Virus record (IMG/VR): IMGVR_UViG_3300036761_001873
Coordinates: 1 to 39,259 of that record
DNA length: 39,259 nucleotides
From: a virus
Reading direction: 5' to 3' (one strand)
In this document: one piece after another, positions 7,765 to 16,420 of the stretch
Layout: every line of letters starts with the position of its first letter
Position numbering within the stretch: the first letter of the stretch is position 1
The notes under the pieces: generated by a model
Database searches by the model: none
What the model saw: only the letters and a program-made list of their open reading frames with translations
Told to the model about the DNA's origin: nothing
Program-made: the position numbers and the translations under genes

Positions 7765-8205
7765 ATGCTCCATCCATTCGATACCCATTTCTGGCTCGCC
7801 AAACTCACCGATGGCCAGTGGATCAGCGCGGAAGATTACAGCAGCGCAGATCCGATCTTTGCCCGGGCAGTCAAAGTAAGGATAGAGCCGCTATCAATGG
7901 CATCTATCCAAGCCATCCTCGAGGCTGAAATCCCACCAGGCTATACAACTTTTCTCAGGACAGACATCCATCGAGATTTAGCTGATTCAGAGAATATCGC
8001 TAAGTTAGGCTATATCATGGCCCTGGAACGAGGCCTTTTCCCTGATCGTGGTACTTTGAACCTATCCGAATTGCCCCTAGAGGATGGCTTTAGAGCTGAA
8101 TTGTGTTGCTGGAATGGGGATGTAACTTTTGATTCATCCTCTAATTTCAGATATGAGATTAACAATGTTGCAGGAATAGACATATACAAGTTTATAATGA
8201 AGTAA
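7765..8205 (+). CDS. tail-module protein, unknown
   Basis: A 146-residue protein whose ATG follows the tape measure stop directly, with a GGAGGAGCGGTGG site just upstream. Aromatic-rich start (HPFDTHFWLAKLTDGQWI), mixed alpha-beta middle (VRIEPLSMASIQAILEAEIPPGYT) and a beta-like end. Position directly behind the tape measure suggests a distal tail or tail-tip component, but I recognise no family. Confidence 0.6.
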   Translation: MLHPFDTHFWLAKLTDGQWISAEDYSSADPIFARAVKVRIEPLSMASIQAILEAEIPPGYTTFLRTDIHRDLADSENIAKLGYIMALERGLFPDRGTLNLSELPLEDGFRAELCCWNGDVTFDSSSNFRYEINNVAGIDIYKFIMK

Positions 8206-8217
8206 GAGGTAAATCAA

Positions 8218-8757
8218 ATGGCAGTTGTAACCAAGGAGTATAATGGGGCGGGTCCCACCGCAACCACAATAACCCATCTAAAGCATAGATCTAGCGATAA
8301 ATATGATAATGATGCCACGAACCCAATCCCGAAGCCAACCGTTACCGGCTATGGATGGTGGAAAACAGTGGGCCTTTATGCGGATGCTGGCGCAGATATC
8401 TATTCAGATATCAAGATCTATGGCGGAGGAGATCCGGCCTGGACAGGAGCAACCCTCTATATAGGGGATGAAACATCAGATACCTATCAGCAGGCCACCG
8501 GGACAATTGATGGATCTGGTGATGAGATCGTAGCAAACCACAGCCAAGTTACCGCTAAAACAAGCTTCTTCGCCACCTATACAAACGTAAATATGAAAAC
8601 CGTGGGCTTGAATGGTGGTGGGGCAAGCCTGGGACCCTTAGGATCACCGCAGCGGGTGTCAAAATATGTGTTCTTCCAGATGACCGTCACCTCTTCGGTA
8701 GTCGCGGGCAGCCTAGCCAATGGTACGATCTACTGGAGATATAGTATCACTAGTTAG
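8218..8757 (+). CDS. beta-rich tail-tip protein, unknown
   Basis: A 179-residue protein behind a GAGGT site (GAGGTAAATCAAATG). It is rich in Gly, Thr, Tyr and Ser with alternating hydrophobic strands (GYGWWKTVGLYADAG, IYSDIKIYGGG, KYVFFQMTVTSSVVAGS), as in virion beta-sandwich domains or small fibre proteins. It ends with TIYWRYSITS. No named family can be assigned; the position between the tape measure and the distal-tail protein suggests a tail-tip role. Confidence 0.6.
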   Translation: MAVVTKEYNGAGPTATTITHLKHRSSDKYDNDATNPIPKPTVTGYGWWKTVGLYADAGADIYSDIKIYGGGDPAWTGATLYIGDETSDTYQQATGTIDGSGDEIVANHSQVTAKTSFFATYTNVNMKTVGLNGGGASLGPLGSPQRVSKYVFFQMTVTSSVVAGSLANGTIYWRYSITS

Positions 8758-8776
8758 TATTCCATAGGACCTTAAA

Positions 8777-10474
8777 ATGATAATAGGCTCCTCCCGGGTA
8801 GGGATAGGTAGAATTGGGATAAGGGAAGCTGGGACTACATTATCACTTACGACCAATGCGAGTATTATCGAAAGGCTTCTTACAGGCCTGACGACAAATG
8901 CCTCTGTGGTTGATATCTACACAACAGACTTTCTAACCAGCGCCGAGATCCTGGATTGGTATCAGAGGACATTCACTACTAACGCTAGCATTATCGTAGC
9001 AATGGATCTGGGCCTCCCCACCAACGCGAATATAGCAGAGCTCATAGCATTGGGCCTTCCTACAAATGCTTATATAATTCAGACCGAATCAATATCCTTC
9101 ACGACCAACTCCTCTATCCAGGCTCCTGCTCTATTATCATTTTCGACCAATGCCGCCATATCCGGGCTAGTGGACTTATTATTCCACACCAATGCCTATA
9201 TCGCATTGCAAGACCTACTCGAATTTCTGACTAATGCCTATATTTCAGAAAATAAGGGTATTGATTTTTCAACAAATGCCCAGATCGGGGAATTTCACGG
9301 TGTTGATTTCACCACTAACGCTAACATTTTCGACAATAGATACTGGGCACTTGGGCCGGAAGGTCAGGAAATTAATCTCTCTGGTAAAGTATATGATCCA
9401 GAAGCTAACGGTTTTGGTATCCGCACCAGCCGACAGAGGGTTCCTGAATGGCGGCGCGTAAATCTCCTTGATGAGGGGCTTGAGGGTGGGGAGTGGTCCT
9501 TCACCATCGCATTCCGTAGTGATTCAGAGCGCCATATATTCCAAACGCTGGTCAATAATGATTCTGAAGATCTAATCTTCTACCATGGCCGCTCAGATAG
9601 ATATCATCGAGTAAAACGGATCTCAGTAGAACCACCAGGTGAGGATGAGTTATGGAAGGGAATGACGGTCTTGAAGGTGACATGTTTTATGGAGGATCCT
9701 TATATTTATCACGTAATTGATCAGGGCTTAGATATTGGATCGGCATCCCTCCCAATCACAAGCACCTCTAAATACAACGATGGCACAGTTAAAGCACCAC
9801 TCCTTTTCCAGGTGGGTGGGGTCTATTTAGGGGGATTGCAGCTAACCAATCCTTATGTGATCCTCATGAATGGGGCTACTGAAGAACGGAGCCTCTATCT
9901 AGGCCCGGGGCTGCTCTCAGCGGAATATGCCGAACTTACGCTTGACGGGTGGCACAAGTATTATTTGACCCATACTTATGCAGATGATTATGCCACTAAT
10001 AACTATTGGCAATACGACAGAGTCCACAGTGGATGCTCTCTTGCAGGCGGGCAAGTCTCTGTTCCTTCGGGGGCATGGTTCTATTATAAGTTCCAAGGTC
10101 ACCCCACGAAAGATCCTATTAAGCTCCTGGCCACGATAACCAAGAGCGGCAGCCCGCTAATTCAATATTCGATTGATGGGAGTACCTGGAACACCGCTAT
10201 TGCAGCAAGTGAGATTTCTTCAGCAACCCTCAAAACATATTACCTGACCGGGACTGAAAAGCAGACAACAGTTTATATCAGATTCTACAGTCCCACCGGC
10301 TCAAGCATGACTATCCAAAACGTTTCTTTTGAAATACTCCGGGATATCTCTGCCCAATACGATCAAATTCCAGAGGTTCCAGCAGGCCAAACGCGACAGT
10401 TAAAGTTTGCCGGCGCCGGATCTGCCAAAGCTAAGATTAAATCTACCTTCCGGGCACGGTGGCATCCTCAATGA
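8777..10474 (+). CDS. distal tail-like protein with an N-terminal 14-residue repeat array
   Basis: A 565-residue protein. After a Gly/Ile-rich start come twelve 14-residue repeats (residues about 23-190). From about residue 195 the sequence looks like a siphovirus distal tail (Dit) protein: INLSGKVYDPEANGFGIRT, WSFTIAFRSDSERH, LKVTCFMEDPYIYH. This is followed by a galactose-binding-like beta domain (about 330-530: YYLTHTYADDYATNNYW, TTVYIRFYSPTGSSMTIQN) and a short basic end. Position after the tape measure and before the hub protein agrees with Dit. The repeat array at the amino end is unusual. The ATG has only a weak ribosome site. Confidence 0.65.
   Translation: MIIGSSRVGIGRIGIREAGTTLSLTTNASIIERLLTGLTTNASVVDIYTTDFLTSAEILDWYQRTFTTNASIIVAMDLGLPTNANIAELIALGLPTNAYIIQTESISFTTNSSIQAPALLSFSTNAAISGLVDLLFHTNAYIALQDLLEFLTNAYISENKGIDFSTNAQIGEFHGVDFTTNANIFDNRYWALGPEGQEINLSGKVYDPEANGFGIRTSRQRVPEWRRVNLLDEGLEGGEWSFTIAFRSDSERHIFQTLVNNDSEDLIFYHGRSDRYHRVKRISVEPPGEDELWKGMTVLKVTCFMEDPYIYHVIDQGLDIGSASLPITSTSKYNDGTVKAPLLFQVGGVYLGGLQLTNPYVILMNGATEERSLYLGPGLLSAEYAELTLDGWHKYYLTHTYADDYATNNYWQYDRVHSGCSLAGGQVSVPSGAWFYYKFQGHPTKDPIKLLATITKSGSPLIQYSIDGSTWNTAIAASEISSATLKTYYLTGTEKQTTVYIRFYSPTGSSMTIQNVSFEILRDISAQYDQIPEVPAGQTRQLKFAGAGSAKAKIKSTFRARWHPQ
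8843..9346 (+). repeat. twelve tandem 42-bp (14-codon) repeats in the distal tail-like gene
   Basis: The signature (F/L)-(S/T/P)-T-N-A-(S/N/Y)-I recurs with its Thr at residues 26, 40, 54, 68, 82, 96, 110, 124, 138, 152, 166 and 180, an exact 14-residue step with no gap; the third copy is degenerate (TSAEI). The DNA copies differ at many bases, so the pattern is kept at protein level. A regular 14-residue step suggests a solenoid or an elongated fibre-like stalk. Confidence 0.9.
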
Positions 10475-12741
10475 TGGAGATTACAATAACCATCACGAAC
10501 CCAGATAGCTCAATCATTAAGCCGGTCCTGATAGAACAACCGGCTTTTGATGAATATTTAGACCGTCCGAGGAAATTATCAGCTAAGATTGAGAAAGGTT
10601 CAGGTGCTGATCCACAGGGCACAGTCCAAGTTACGCATCGGGGCAAGATCATTTTTCTAGGCCATATCCGAAAATATGATCAGAGTAATAATGAATACGA
10701 TGTCCTTGTACTGGAATCTGCTGAGGCCCTGCTTGATGCCAGGATAGGCCAATTCTATCGGTATCCTGCCGGCAAGGCCCTCAATGAGATCCTAACCTCC
10801 TCTATAGGAGGGGGATCTACTGTGGTTGGGCTTCTGGCCATGGCCAACGGCCTAATTCCCCGGGGGTCCTGGACTCTACACTCTGGGAGCGTCTACAAGA
10901 TCACTGGAGCTGGGACATCCTCCCGGTTCGGAACGCTCAGCCAGCTCTATCAGGACGCAACGCTCCTGACAAAGCATACTGCTATTCCGAACGCAAATGG
11001 AAAATGGTATCAAGATTCTACATATCTATATATCTGGTGTTCCGATGGTAGGAGCCCGGATTATCATTTGATTGTGGCTCCAAATTTCAAAGATACTTTG
11101 ATCCGACTCGGTAATATCAGCGGTGGAACCTCCACCTTCTCAGTTTGCTTTGAGATTGGGGCTTCAAAGATCTGGCCCACCATCAAAGCCCTGATCCTGG
11201 CAGCTGGATTAGAATATAATGTCCGCTATGAAAAAGATGGTTATGCTTATCTGGATGGCGTTGCCGCGGTCGGGAAGGGCTCAGAATCCTCTCCAGTAGC
11301 TACCTATATCCACGGCAAAAATGCCGAGATCTCTGTGGGGGGGGCCGATCTTTACGGCGGCCGGCTTCAGGCGCTCCTAGGCCAGGGGGCAGGGGCAGGG
11401 ATAACTCAACAATGTGCCGCATCGCTGGATCTCTCCACCCCCGGGACCTGGCGAGAGGCTGTCTATCAGGCGGGAGGGCTCTTTGGTGCCATGCTCAGGA
11501 CGGCCACCGGGAAGGTATTTTCCGATGTCCAGGATCCCATCATCTATAACGTCCGGATCCCTGACCAGGATTGGAGTCAAGGAGTAGGCAACTATGTTGG
11601 CGTGATCCGCTCCGGCTATCAGCCTATCGTCCGCAGGATCAAACATATCCAGATGAGGTCTGCGGGAGATATGGTCCTGGAGGTAGGCCAGAGGCTCAGG
11701 ACCTTGGGAGAATTACTAAAGGCGGGTGAAGAGGTCCAGCAGATCTTAAGTTCCTTTTACGGGGCCCACACGAAGAATGCCTGGTCCTGGTCTCTCCCCG
11801 AGACCAATATAGACAGTTTTGAGGAGATTGCCCATAAATTTCTTCTAGCCTCTACTGACGATTCCAAGAAAGATCCTGACGATAAAACGATAGGCAGCGG
11901 CGAGATAGATCCCAACTTCCCCTTCATGGTCCTTTTAAACCTCCGCATAGATTGGTTCAAGTCATCAACTTATTCGGCCTCCACCCCAGCCAGCCCTCAC
12001 AGCAATGTCGGGAGCCATGGAGGATATGGCGGGGGATCTACATCAGCCAAAACTCAGACCGCCCATAACGTGCCAGGATTTACGGGTCAATCGAGCAACG
12101 ATTTTCATATGTGTGTAGATAGTTTATCATCTATGACTACCTCGGGATCGCATGCACATTCTTTGTCCGGATCTGGAAGCGTTTCCAATGCGGTTGCCTC
12201 CGGGGGATGTGGTGCAGGCGGCTCCCCAGCGCATGTTCATTCAATTAGCTGCTATTATTGCTCTGGTGTTTCTATATCGCTTAGCATGGGATCGGCGGGG
12301 GGCCATGTTCATAACGTATCTTATTCAACGGTAGGGGTCTCGCCATATTCCCATGTCCATCCGATCCCATCGCATTACACAAATGATGCTGGATCTCAGA
12401 GTCATGAGACCACACATGAGACTTCCCAGACTAGAGCCGGCTCCTCTTCACATCCTGAGGGCTTGGCCGTCCTAGAAGGGCTGATCAAGAAATATGCAGT
12501 CGGGAATAGCATTCATTATCTGACTCTACGGGTGCGGGTCAATGGCACCGATGTCCCCGGATCATCATTTACAAATTTATATATAGGAGATCAGATCTCA
12601 AATATAGACATCAGCAATCTCGTTACTGTAGGCCAGCAGAATACCATAATCCTAAATGTCTCCGAGTTCGGGGGATCTTCGACAGTCCGATGCTCTGTAT
12701 CTGGGAATATTAATGTTAATGCTATCATAAGCGCGTTTTGA
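10471..12741 (+). CDS. tail hub protein fused to an HxH fibre tip, probable receptor-binding protein
   Basis: A 756-residue protein starting at the ATGATG that overlaps the previous stop. The first 430 residues resemble tail hub/baseplate proteins (RKLSAKIEKGSG, GKIIFLGHIRKYDQS, GNYVGVIRSGYQPI). Residues about 505-665 are Gly/Ser/His-rich with four HxH motifs: H561-A-H563, H588-V-H590, H612-V-H614 and H628-V-H630. HxH motifs coordinate metal along the trimer axis in T4 gp37 tips and other spikes. A final beta domain (HYLTLRVRVNGTDVPG to the end) may bind the receptor. The combined hub and metal-stapled needle in one chain makes this the best receptor-binding candidate. Confidence 0.65.
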   Translation: MMEITITITNPDSSIIKPVLIEQPAFDEYLDRPRKLSAKIEKGSGADPQGTVQVTHRGKIIFLGHIRKYDQSNNEYDVLVLESAEALLDARIGQFYRYPAGKALNEILTSSIGGGSTVVGLLAMANGLIPRGSWTLHSGSVYKITGAGTSSRFGTLSQLYQDATLLTKHTAIPNANGKWYQDSTYLYIWCSDGRSPDYHLIVAPNFKDTLIRLGNISGGTSTFSVCFEIGASKIWPTIKALILAAGLEYNVRYEKDGYAYLDGVAAVGKGSESSPVATYIHGKNAEISVGGADLYGGRLQALLGQGAGAGITQQCAASLDLSTPGTWREAVYQAGGLFGAMLRTATGKVFSDVQDPIIYNVRIPDQDWSQGVGNYVGVIRSGYQPIVRRIKHIQMRSAGDMVLEVGQRLRTLGELLKAGEEVQQILSSFYGAHTKNAWSWSLPETNIDSFEEIAHKFLLASTDDSKKDPDDKTIGSGEIDPNFPFMVLLNLRIDWFKSSTYSASTPASPHSNVGSHGGYGGGSTSAKTQTAHNVPGFTGQSSNDFHMCVDSLSSMTTSGSHAHSLSGSGSVSNAVASGGCGAGGSPAHVHSISCYYCSGVSISLSMGSAGGHVHNVSYSTVGVSPYSHVHPIPSHYTNDAGSQSHETTHETSQTRAGSSSHPEGLAVLEGLIKKYAVGNSIHYLTLRVRVNGTDVPGSSFTNLYIGDQISNIDISNLVTVGQQNTIILNVSEFGGSSTVRCSVSGNINVNAIISAF

Positions 12742-12750
12742 GGTTAAATT

Positions 12751-13260
12751 ATGGGAGAATTTAAATTACCAGAGGCCCGTTTCGTGCCCGAAGTGGATGA
12801 GAAGCCCATCACTTATATAAAACTCAAGGATATAATTGAATGGCTTGCAGAGTATAATCTCTGCTCTTGTATTGGCAAGAACGACCAAGTAGGAGATGCT
12901 ATTCCTGCCCGTTACTTGGGTCACAATCGGTACTGGATAACAGAGAGCCAGGGCCAGGACGATGCTATAGGGGCCTATTCACTCTTCTCCATATACGATC
13001 TTGATCCGCGTTCACCTGATGGCCGGGTCCTGCTGATCCGCTATAGGTTGACCGATTCCCGGGGGGATCTCGTCCAAACCCGGGCCCAGGCCATCAAGCA
13101 TATCCGAGCGGCCAGACTAGAAGCGGAGAGGGCCGAAAGAATGAAAAAGAAGGATCCCAAACTTACATCAACAATTTCTATTCATATGCCAGCCATCTAC
13201 ACGCCGGTAAAAGCCCAGAAGAAGGCTCTGGAGGCCCTCAATGATGCAGATGAATCTTAA
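12751..13260 (+). CDS. tail-operon protein, unknown
   Basis: A 169-residue protein with a TTGAGGTTAAATTATG start. Amino part: FKLPEARFVPEVDEKPITYI, IKLKDIIEWLAEYN. Middle: GHNRYWITESQ, with Asp/Gly-rich turns. The end is a charged helix (AIKHIRAARLEAERAERMKKK). It lies between the hub-fibre gene and the fibre genes, and a small gene starts inside its last 20 bases. It is probably a minor tail or fibre accessory, from position only. Confidence 0.55.
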   Translation: MGEFKLPEARFVPEVDEKPITYIKLKDIIEWLAEYNLCSCIGKNDQVGDAIPARYLGHNRYWITESQGQDDAIGAYSLFSIYDLDPRSPDGRVLLIRYRLTDSRGDLVQTRAQAIKHIRAARLEAERAERMKKKDPKLTSTISIHMPAIYTPVKAQKKALEALNDADES

Positions 13261-13495
13261 GCGGAGATTTCTTGCATGGCTCTGTCCGGATCTGATCGCG
13301 GAAATTAATCAACGCCGATGGTTCACAGAAGCCATTCATGATCTTCATATGGTCCCAATCCCATATTCAGAATATACTCTGGAAATGGGCTTCCAGAATT
13401 GTAAAGCCATGGAACCTGCAATTATAACTCAGAAGGCAACTATCCAGGACCGCCAGGCCAGCTTAATCGAAATATTCCGGAGGTCTCAGAAATGA
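13241..13495 (+). CDS. small tail-fibre-region protein, unknown
   Basis: An 84-residue protein. ATGATG at 13241 follows GGAGG by seven bases and lies inside the end of the previous gene, giving a 20-base overlap; a third ATG at 13250 is in frame. Basic and aromatic at the start (LKRRFLAWLCPDLIAEINQ), ending in a helix (QDRQASLIEIFRRSQK). The stop overlaps the next ATG (ATGA). A fibre assembly or attachment role is possible but not shown. Confidence 0.55.
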   Translation: MMQMNLKRRFLAWLCPDLIAEINQRRWFTEAIHDLHMVPIPYSEYTLEMGFQNCKAMEPAIITQKATIQDRQASLIEIFRRSQK

Positions 13496-14886
13496 CGATA
13501 AGGACTAACCTACTGCGAACACATACCCTTAGAGCTATCCATTTGATAGCAATGTGGGACGCCATCAATGGCTATTATGTAATCCCTGGCCAGACGCCTA
13601 CAATATCAGAACGGGGGGCCGGCTCAAATATGAGTGTGGATGTCAGCGCCTTCAAGTACATCCTAAATGCCGTGAAGGGGGAGAAGCTCTCAGTTACAAA
13701 TGTAGCCATCGATGCGTCGGATCCCTCTCTTCCGAGGATTGATGTCCTCTATCTCAATTCTAGCGCAGTCCTGAGTGTCTCCAAAGGTGCTGCAATGGCG
13801 ATCAAACCCACTGGAGAGAGCACCTGGCAGAAATATGAAGAACCATATCCTGCAGATTTCTCGGCCATAACAGGGATAGTTCTTGCCGAGATCCTGGTCC
13901 GGGCCGGGACTACGAGCATTGTGAATGTTGATATACGGCCTCTGGTTCTGCCGGCGTTGTCAGTGATTGGTCCCGCAACCAATACAGATTTGAATATTCC
14001 ACAATGGGACGGAGCAAACAGCAAGACTCTTAAGAACGGCCTAGGCCTTGTGACTGCGGTGGGATCTCCTGGGAGTGATAGCAATGTCCCTTCAGAGAAA
14101 GCGGTGCGGGCCGGTTTAGATGCTAGGATCCTCCACTCCCTCGCGACTGCAGCAAATGATTTCCTTGTGGCTTCCGGATCGGGGGCCTTCATCAAAAAGA
14201 CGCTTGCTGAGACAAAGACACTTTTGGGGGTGGTTGAGGGAGCGGCTAAGTTTTGGACCGCCTTCCCCGGGACACCGGCCCGAGTTAGTGATACTTCATT
14301 CAGCGTTACAGATACGGGCAACGCGAATCTCTATGACAAAATGTATTCCCCTGGAACTATCATTAAGTGGGAAAAATCGGGCGGTGGCTTCCAGGTGGCC
14401 AGGATAATCACCGCGGCCTATGCCACGAATACCGTAACTTACACGCTGAAAGGAAACACCCTCGCAGCAGGCTTCACCGACATGAAATATTGTATCCATA
14501 AAAGCTTGAAAGAAGTATTCTATGTCCCAGGAACGATGCCCGGCAACACAGCCACCGTCAATATAGGCAAAACATGGATACCTGATTGTGATATCTTAAT
14601 TTTCGATGCCAGGAGCCGCTATGAGACCGCGCCCACCACCACGGCAGGTGTTTGGGACATAAACGATGACGGCGCAACTATCCAAACCACAAAATTATCA
14701 CAAACCGCAGGGCAGAACCTAGGAGTAGATACTCAATGTAATTCTACATTAGCCACGGCAACGACAGTCATCGCAAAAGATTCAATCGTCACCATAGACT
14801 ATGACAGCGGCCATGCCACCACCCCTGGAGCTGATGCCATGATAGAAGTTTGGTGGATTCCGGAAGCCTGGAGGTATCTCTCGTGA
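13492..14886 (+). CDS. tail fibre protein
   Basis: A 464-residue protein. Residues about 10-155 form a collar-like domain (AMWDAINGYYVIPGQTPTI, LPRIDVLYLNSS, SIVNVDIRPLVLP). Then comes the linker common in phage tail fibres: IPQWDGANSKTLKNGLG, SDSNVPSEKAVRAGLDARI and AANDFLVASGSGAFIKKTLA. The last 220 residues form two beta-rich parts and end in Trp-rich strands (MIEVWWIPEAWRYLS), probably the distal tip. The order collar-shaft-tip is that of a fibre. The start overlaps the previous stop by four bases. Confidence 0.8.
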   Translation: MTIRTNLLRTHTLRAIHLIAMWDAINGYYVIPGQTPTISERGAGSNMSVDVSAFKYILNAVKGEKLSVTNVAIDASDPSLPRIDVLYLNSSAVLSVSKGAAMAIKPTGESTWQKYEEPYPADFSAITGIVLAEILVRAGTTSIVNVDIRPLVLPALSVIGPATNTDLNIPQWDGANSKTLKNGLGLVTAVGSPGSDSNVPSEKAVRAGLDARILHSLATAANDFLVASGSGAFIKKTLAETKTLLGVVEGAAKFWTAFPGTPARVSDTSFSVTDTGNANLYDKMYSPGTIIKWEKSGGGFQVARIITAAYATNTVTYTLKGNTLAAGFTDMKYCIHKSLKEVFYVPGTMPGNTATVNIGKTWIPDCDILIFDARSRYETAPTTTAGVWDINDDGATIQTTKLSQTAGQNLGVDTQCNSTLATATTVIAKDSIVTIDYDSGHATTPGADAMIEVWWIPEAWRYLS

Positions 14887-15548
14887 GCGTAGGTGAATTG
14901 TGGCCGCGACCAAATCTCCTAGCCGGATACCACCTGGAGAACGTCAACGATTTTTCAGGAAATGCACACACACTCACTAACGCGAACTCGGTAACTTTCA
15001 CTATGGGAAGATTCGCTAATTGCGCGAATTTTGGCAATCCAAATACTGACAAACGCCTGTTTTGCAACACCGATCTTGGTATTAGCATTCCAAACAGCGC
15101 GTGGTCGACGGAATTATGGTTAAACGTCCTCGCCACTCCGGCATCTGGTGTTTATTATTGCTTATTGGCCTGGTGGTCTCAAACAGGAACCAAGGGCCAG
15201 ATGCAGATATATTACTACAACGCTGCAGGCGTTCCTACTCTACATGTTTGGACTGACTGGACTGATGCCCGGATAGCGTTCCCCATTACATTTGACATTG
15301 GAAAATGGTATTATATCGCGCTCACTCAATCAAGCGGTGGTGCATTGGCACTATATGTCAATGGAGCATTGGTAGGTACTGGGACTCATAGCACTCTGAC
15401 CACGACCGGTGCTGAAATATCATTAGGATGTGCCGACCCGGCTTATCCAAGCAGCGTGATGCTTGATGAGGTTGTCTGGTGGAGCAGACAACTATCAGCA
15501 ATCGAGATCCGCCGATGGTTCGCGTGGTCGAAAGGATTATTAATTTAA
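14883..15548 (+). CDS. LamG/concanavalin A-like lectin protein of the tail
   Basis: A 221-residue protein. The GTG at 14883 is preferred because GGAGGT lies seven bases upstream and GTGA overlaps the fibre stop. The sequence is a classic LamG-type jelly roll: LAGYHLENVNDFSGNAHTLT, WSTELWLNVLATPASG, KWYYIALTQSSGGALALYVN and VMLDEVVWWSRQLSAIEIRR. Such domains bind carbohydrate and occur in viral adhesins, so it probably helps attach the virion to host surface glycans. Confidence 0.8.
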   Translation: MSVGELWPRPNLLAGYHLENVNDFSGNAHTLTNANSVTFTMGRFANCANFGNPNTDKRLFCNTDLGISIPNSAWSTELWLNVLATPASGVYYCLLAWWSQTGTKGQMQIYYYNAAGVPTLHVWTDWTDARIAFPITFDIGKWYYIALTQSSGGALALYVNGALVGTGTHSTLTTTGAEISLGCADPAYPSSVMLDEVVWWSRQLSAIEIRRWFAWSKGLLI

Positions 15549-15561
15549 AGGAAGTGATAAT

Positions 15562-15795
15562 ATGGTATTAAGTGTGAGTGATATGGATTCTGTAAATAAC
15601 GCCTCGGCTCAGATCATAGTAATAGAGGCTAGAATCCAGAAATTGATTGCGGCTGCTGACTCTCAGAAGGCGGTCCTGGCTGGGAAGATTACACAGATTG
15701 AGATTACACTCAATCAGCAGATAGCAGATTTGAATATGAAAATAGCAGCCGCGAGGGCCGATATCGACACAATAGCAGTCAATCAGAAAGATTAA
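15562..15795 (+). CDS. small coiled-coil protein at the end of the tail operon
   Basis: A 77-residue protein with an AAAGGAAGTGAT site. Almost the whole length is helical with heptad spacing (VIEARIQKLIAAADSQKA, GKITQIEITLNQQIADLNM, IAAARADIDTIAVNQ), suggesting an oligomeric coiled coil. As the last gene of the tail module, behind the lectin-like adhesin, it could be a stalk or chaperone for it. Its last 17 bases overlap the convergent gene on the other strand. Confidence 0.65.
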   Translation: MVLSVSDMDSVNNASAQIIVIEARIQKLIAAADSQKAVLAGKITQIEITLNQQIADLNMKIAAARADIDTIAVNQKD

Positions 15796-16420
15796 CATAA
15801 TTTTGGTTATTTCTTTCAATAGATCGATATATTAAGCCAATGCTGTGAAGTTGGTCCGAATGCGATAATTCTAGAAGTATCCGAAACCGATCCCGAAAGA
15901 GGTGGGGTTCTAAACCCATGTCCAAATATATTAAAGGCTCCTTTTTATCCGCAAGAACTTCCTGCGTAAATGAGTTTGAAATTTTTTCGAAATTTGACTC
16001 GGAAGGATGAAGGTTAGGCATGCTAATGAAATCTAAATCACCCATTCTTTGAAGCGTTAATAATTGATGTATGTCTTCTTTTGATATAATTATCTCAGAT
16101 GCAATTTGCGGGTAAAATCTCTTTATTGTATAAACCATTTTGGCCGAATATTTATCGAGGTTATTTTTCCTTCTATAAAAAGAACCATTTGTGCTTGTAA
16201 ATTTGATCCATTTATCTCCATAAAATCTCTCTACTATTTCTGATACCTGATTTTTTAATGTGGGTCTAAACGGCAGTTGGGATTTATATTGGAACTCGAA
16301 CGAGGTCATGGCACGGTTTGGAGTTTTAAAGGTGCCCACTTCGGAATCTGTATTAACAATTAAAGCTCTTCCGCCAAAATCATCTAGGTCTCCTTCTATG
16401 GACACATTTGCAATCCTCAT
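15779..16420 (-). CDS. unknown protein, third gene of the toxin-antitoxin-like island
   Basis: A 213-residue protein whose ATG lies directly behind the stop of the zinc-finger gene, so they are co-translated. The amino end (DDFGGRALIVNTDSEVGTFK, then TPNRAMTSFEF) faintly recalls the start of tRNA-guanine-transglycosylase-like barrels. The end (EPLIYLDMGLEPHLFRDRF, HSIGLIYRSIERNNQNYVNL) also has a beta-alpha barrel look. If related, it holds only about half of such a barrel. No catalytic motif can be named with confidence. The DNA is AT-rich compared with the tail genes, suggesting separate acquisition. Confidence 0.65.
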   Translation of the reverse strand: MRIANVSIEGDLDDFGGRALIVNTDSEVGTFKTPNRAMTSFEFQYKSQLPFRPTLKNQVSEIVERFYGDKWIKFTSTNGSFYRRKNNLDKYSAKMVYTIKRFYPQIASEIIISKEDIHQLLTLQRMGDLDFISMPNLHPSESNFEKISNSFTQEVLADKKEPLIYLDMGLEPHLFRDRFRILLELSHSDQLHSIGLIYRSIERNNQNYVNLSD

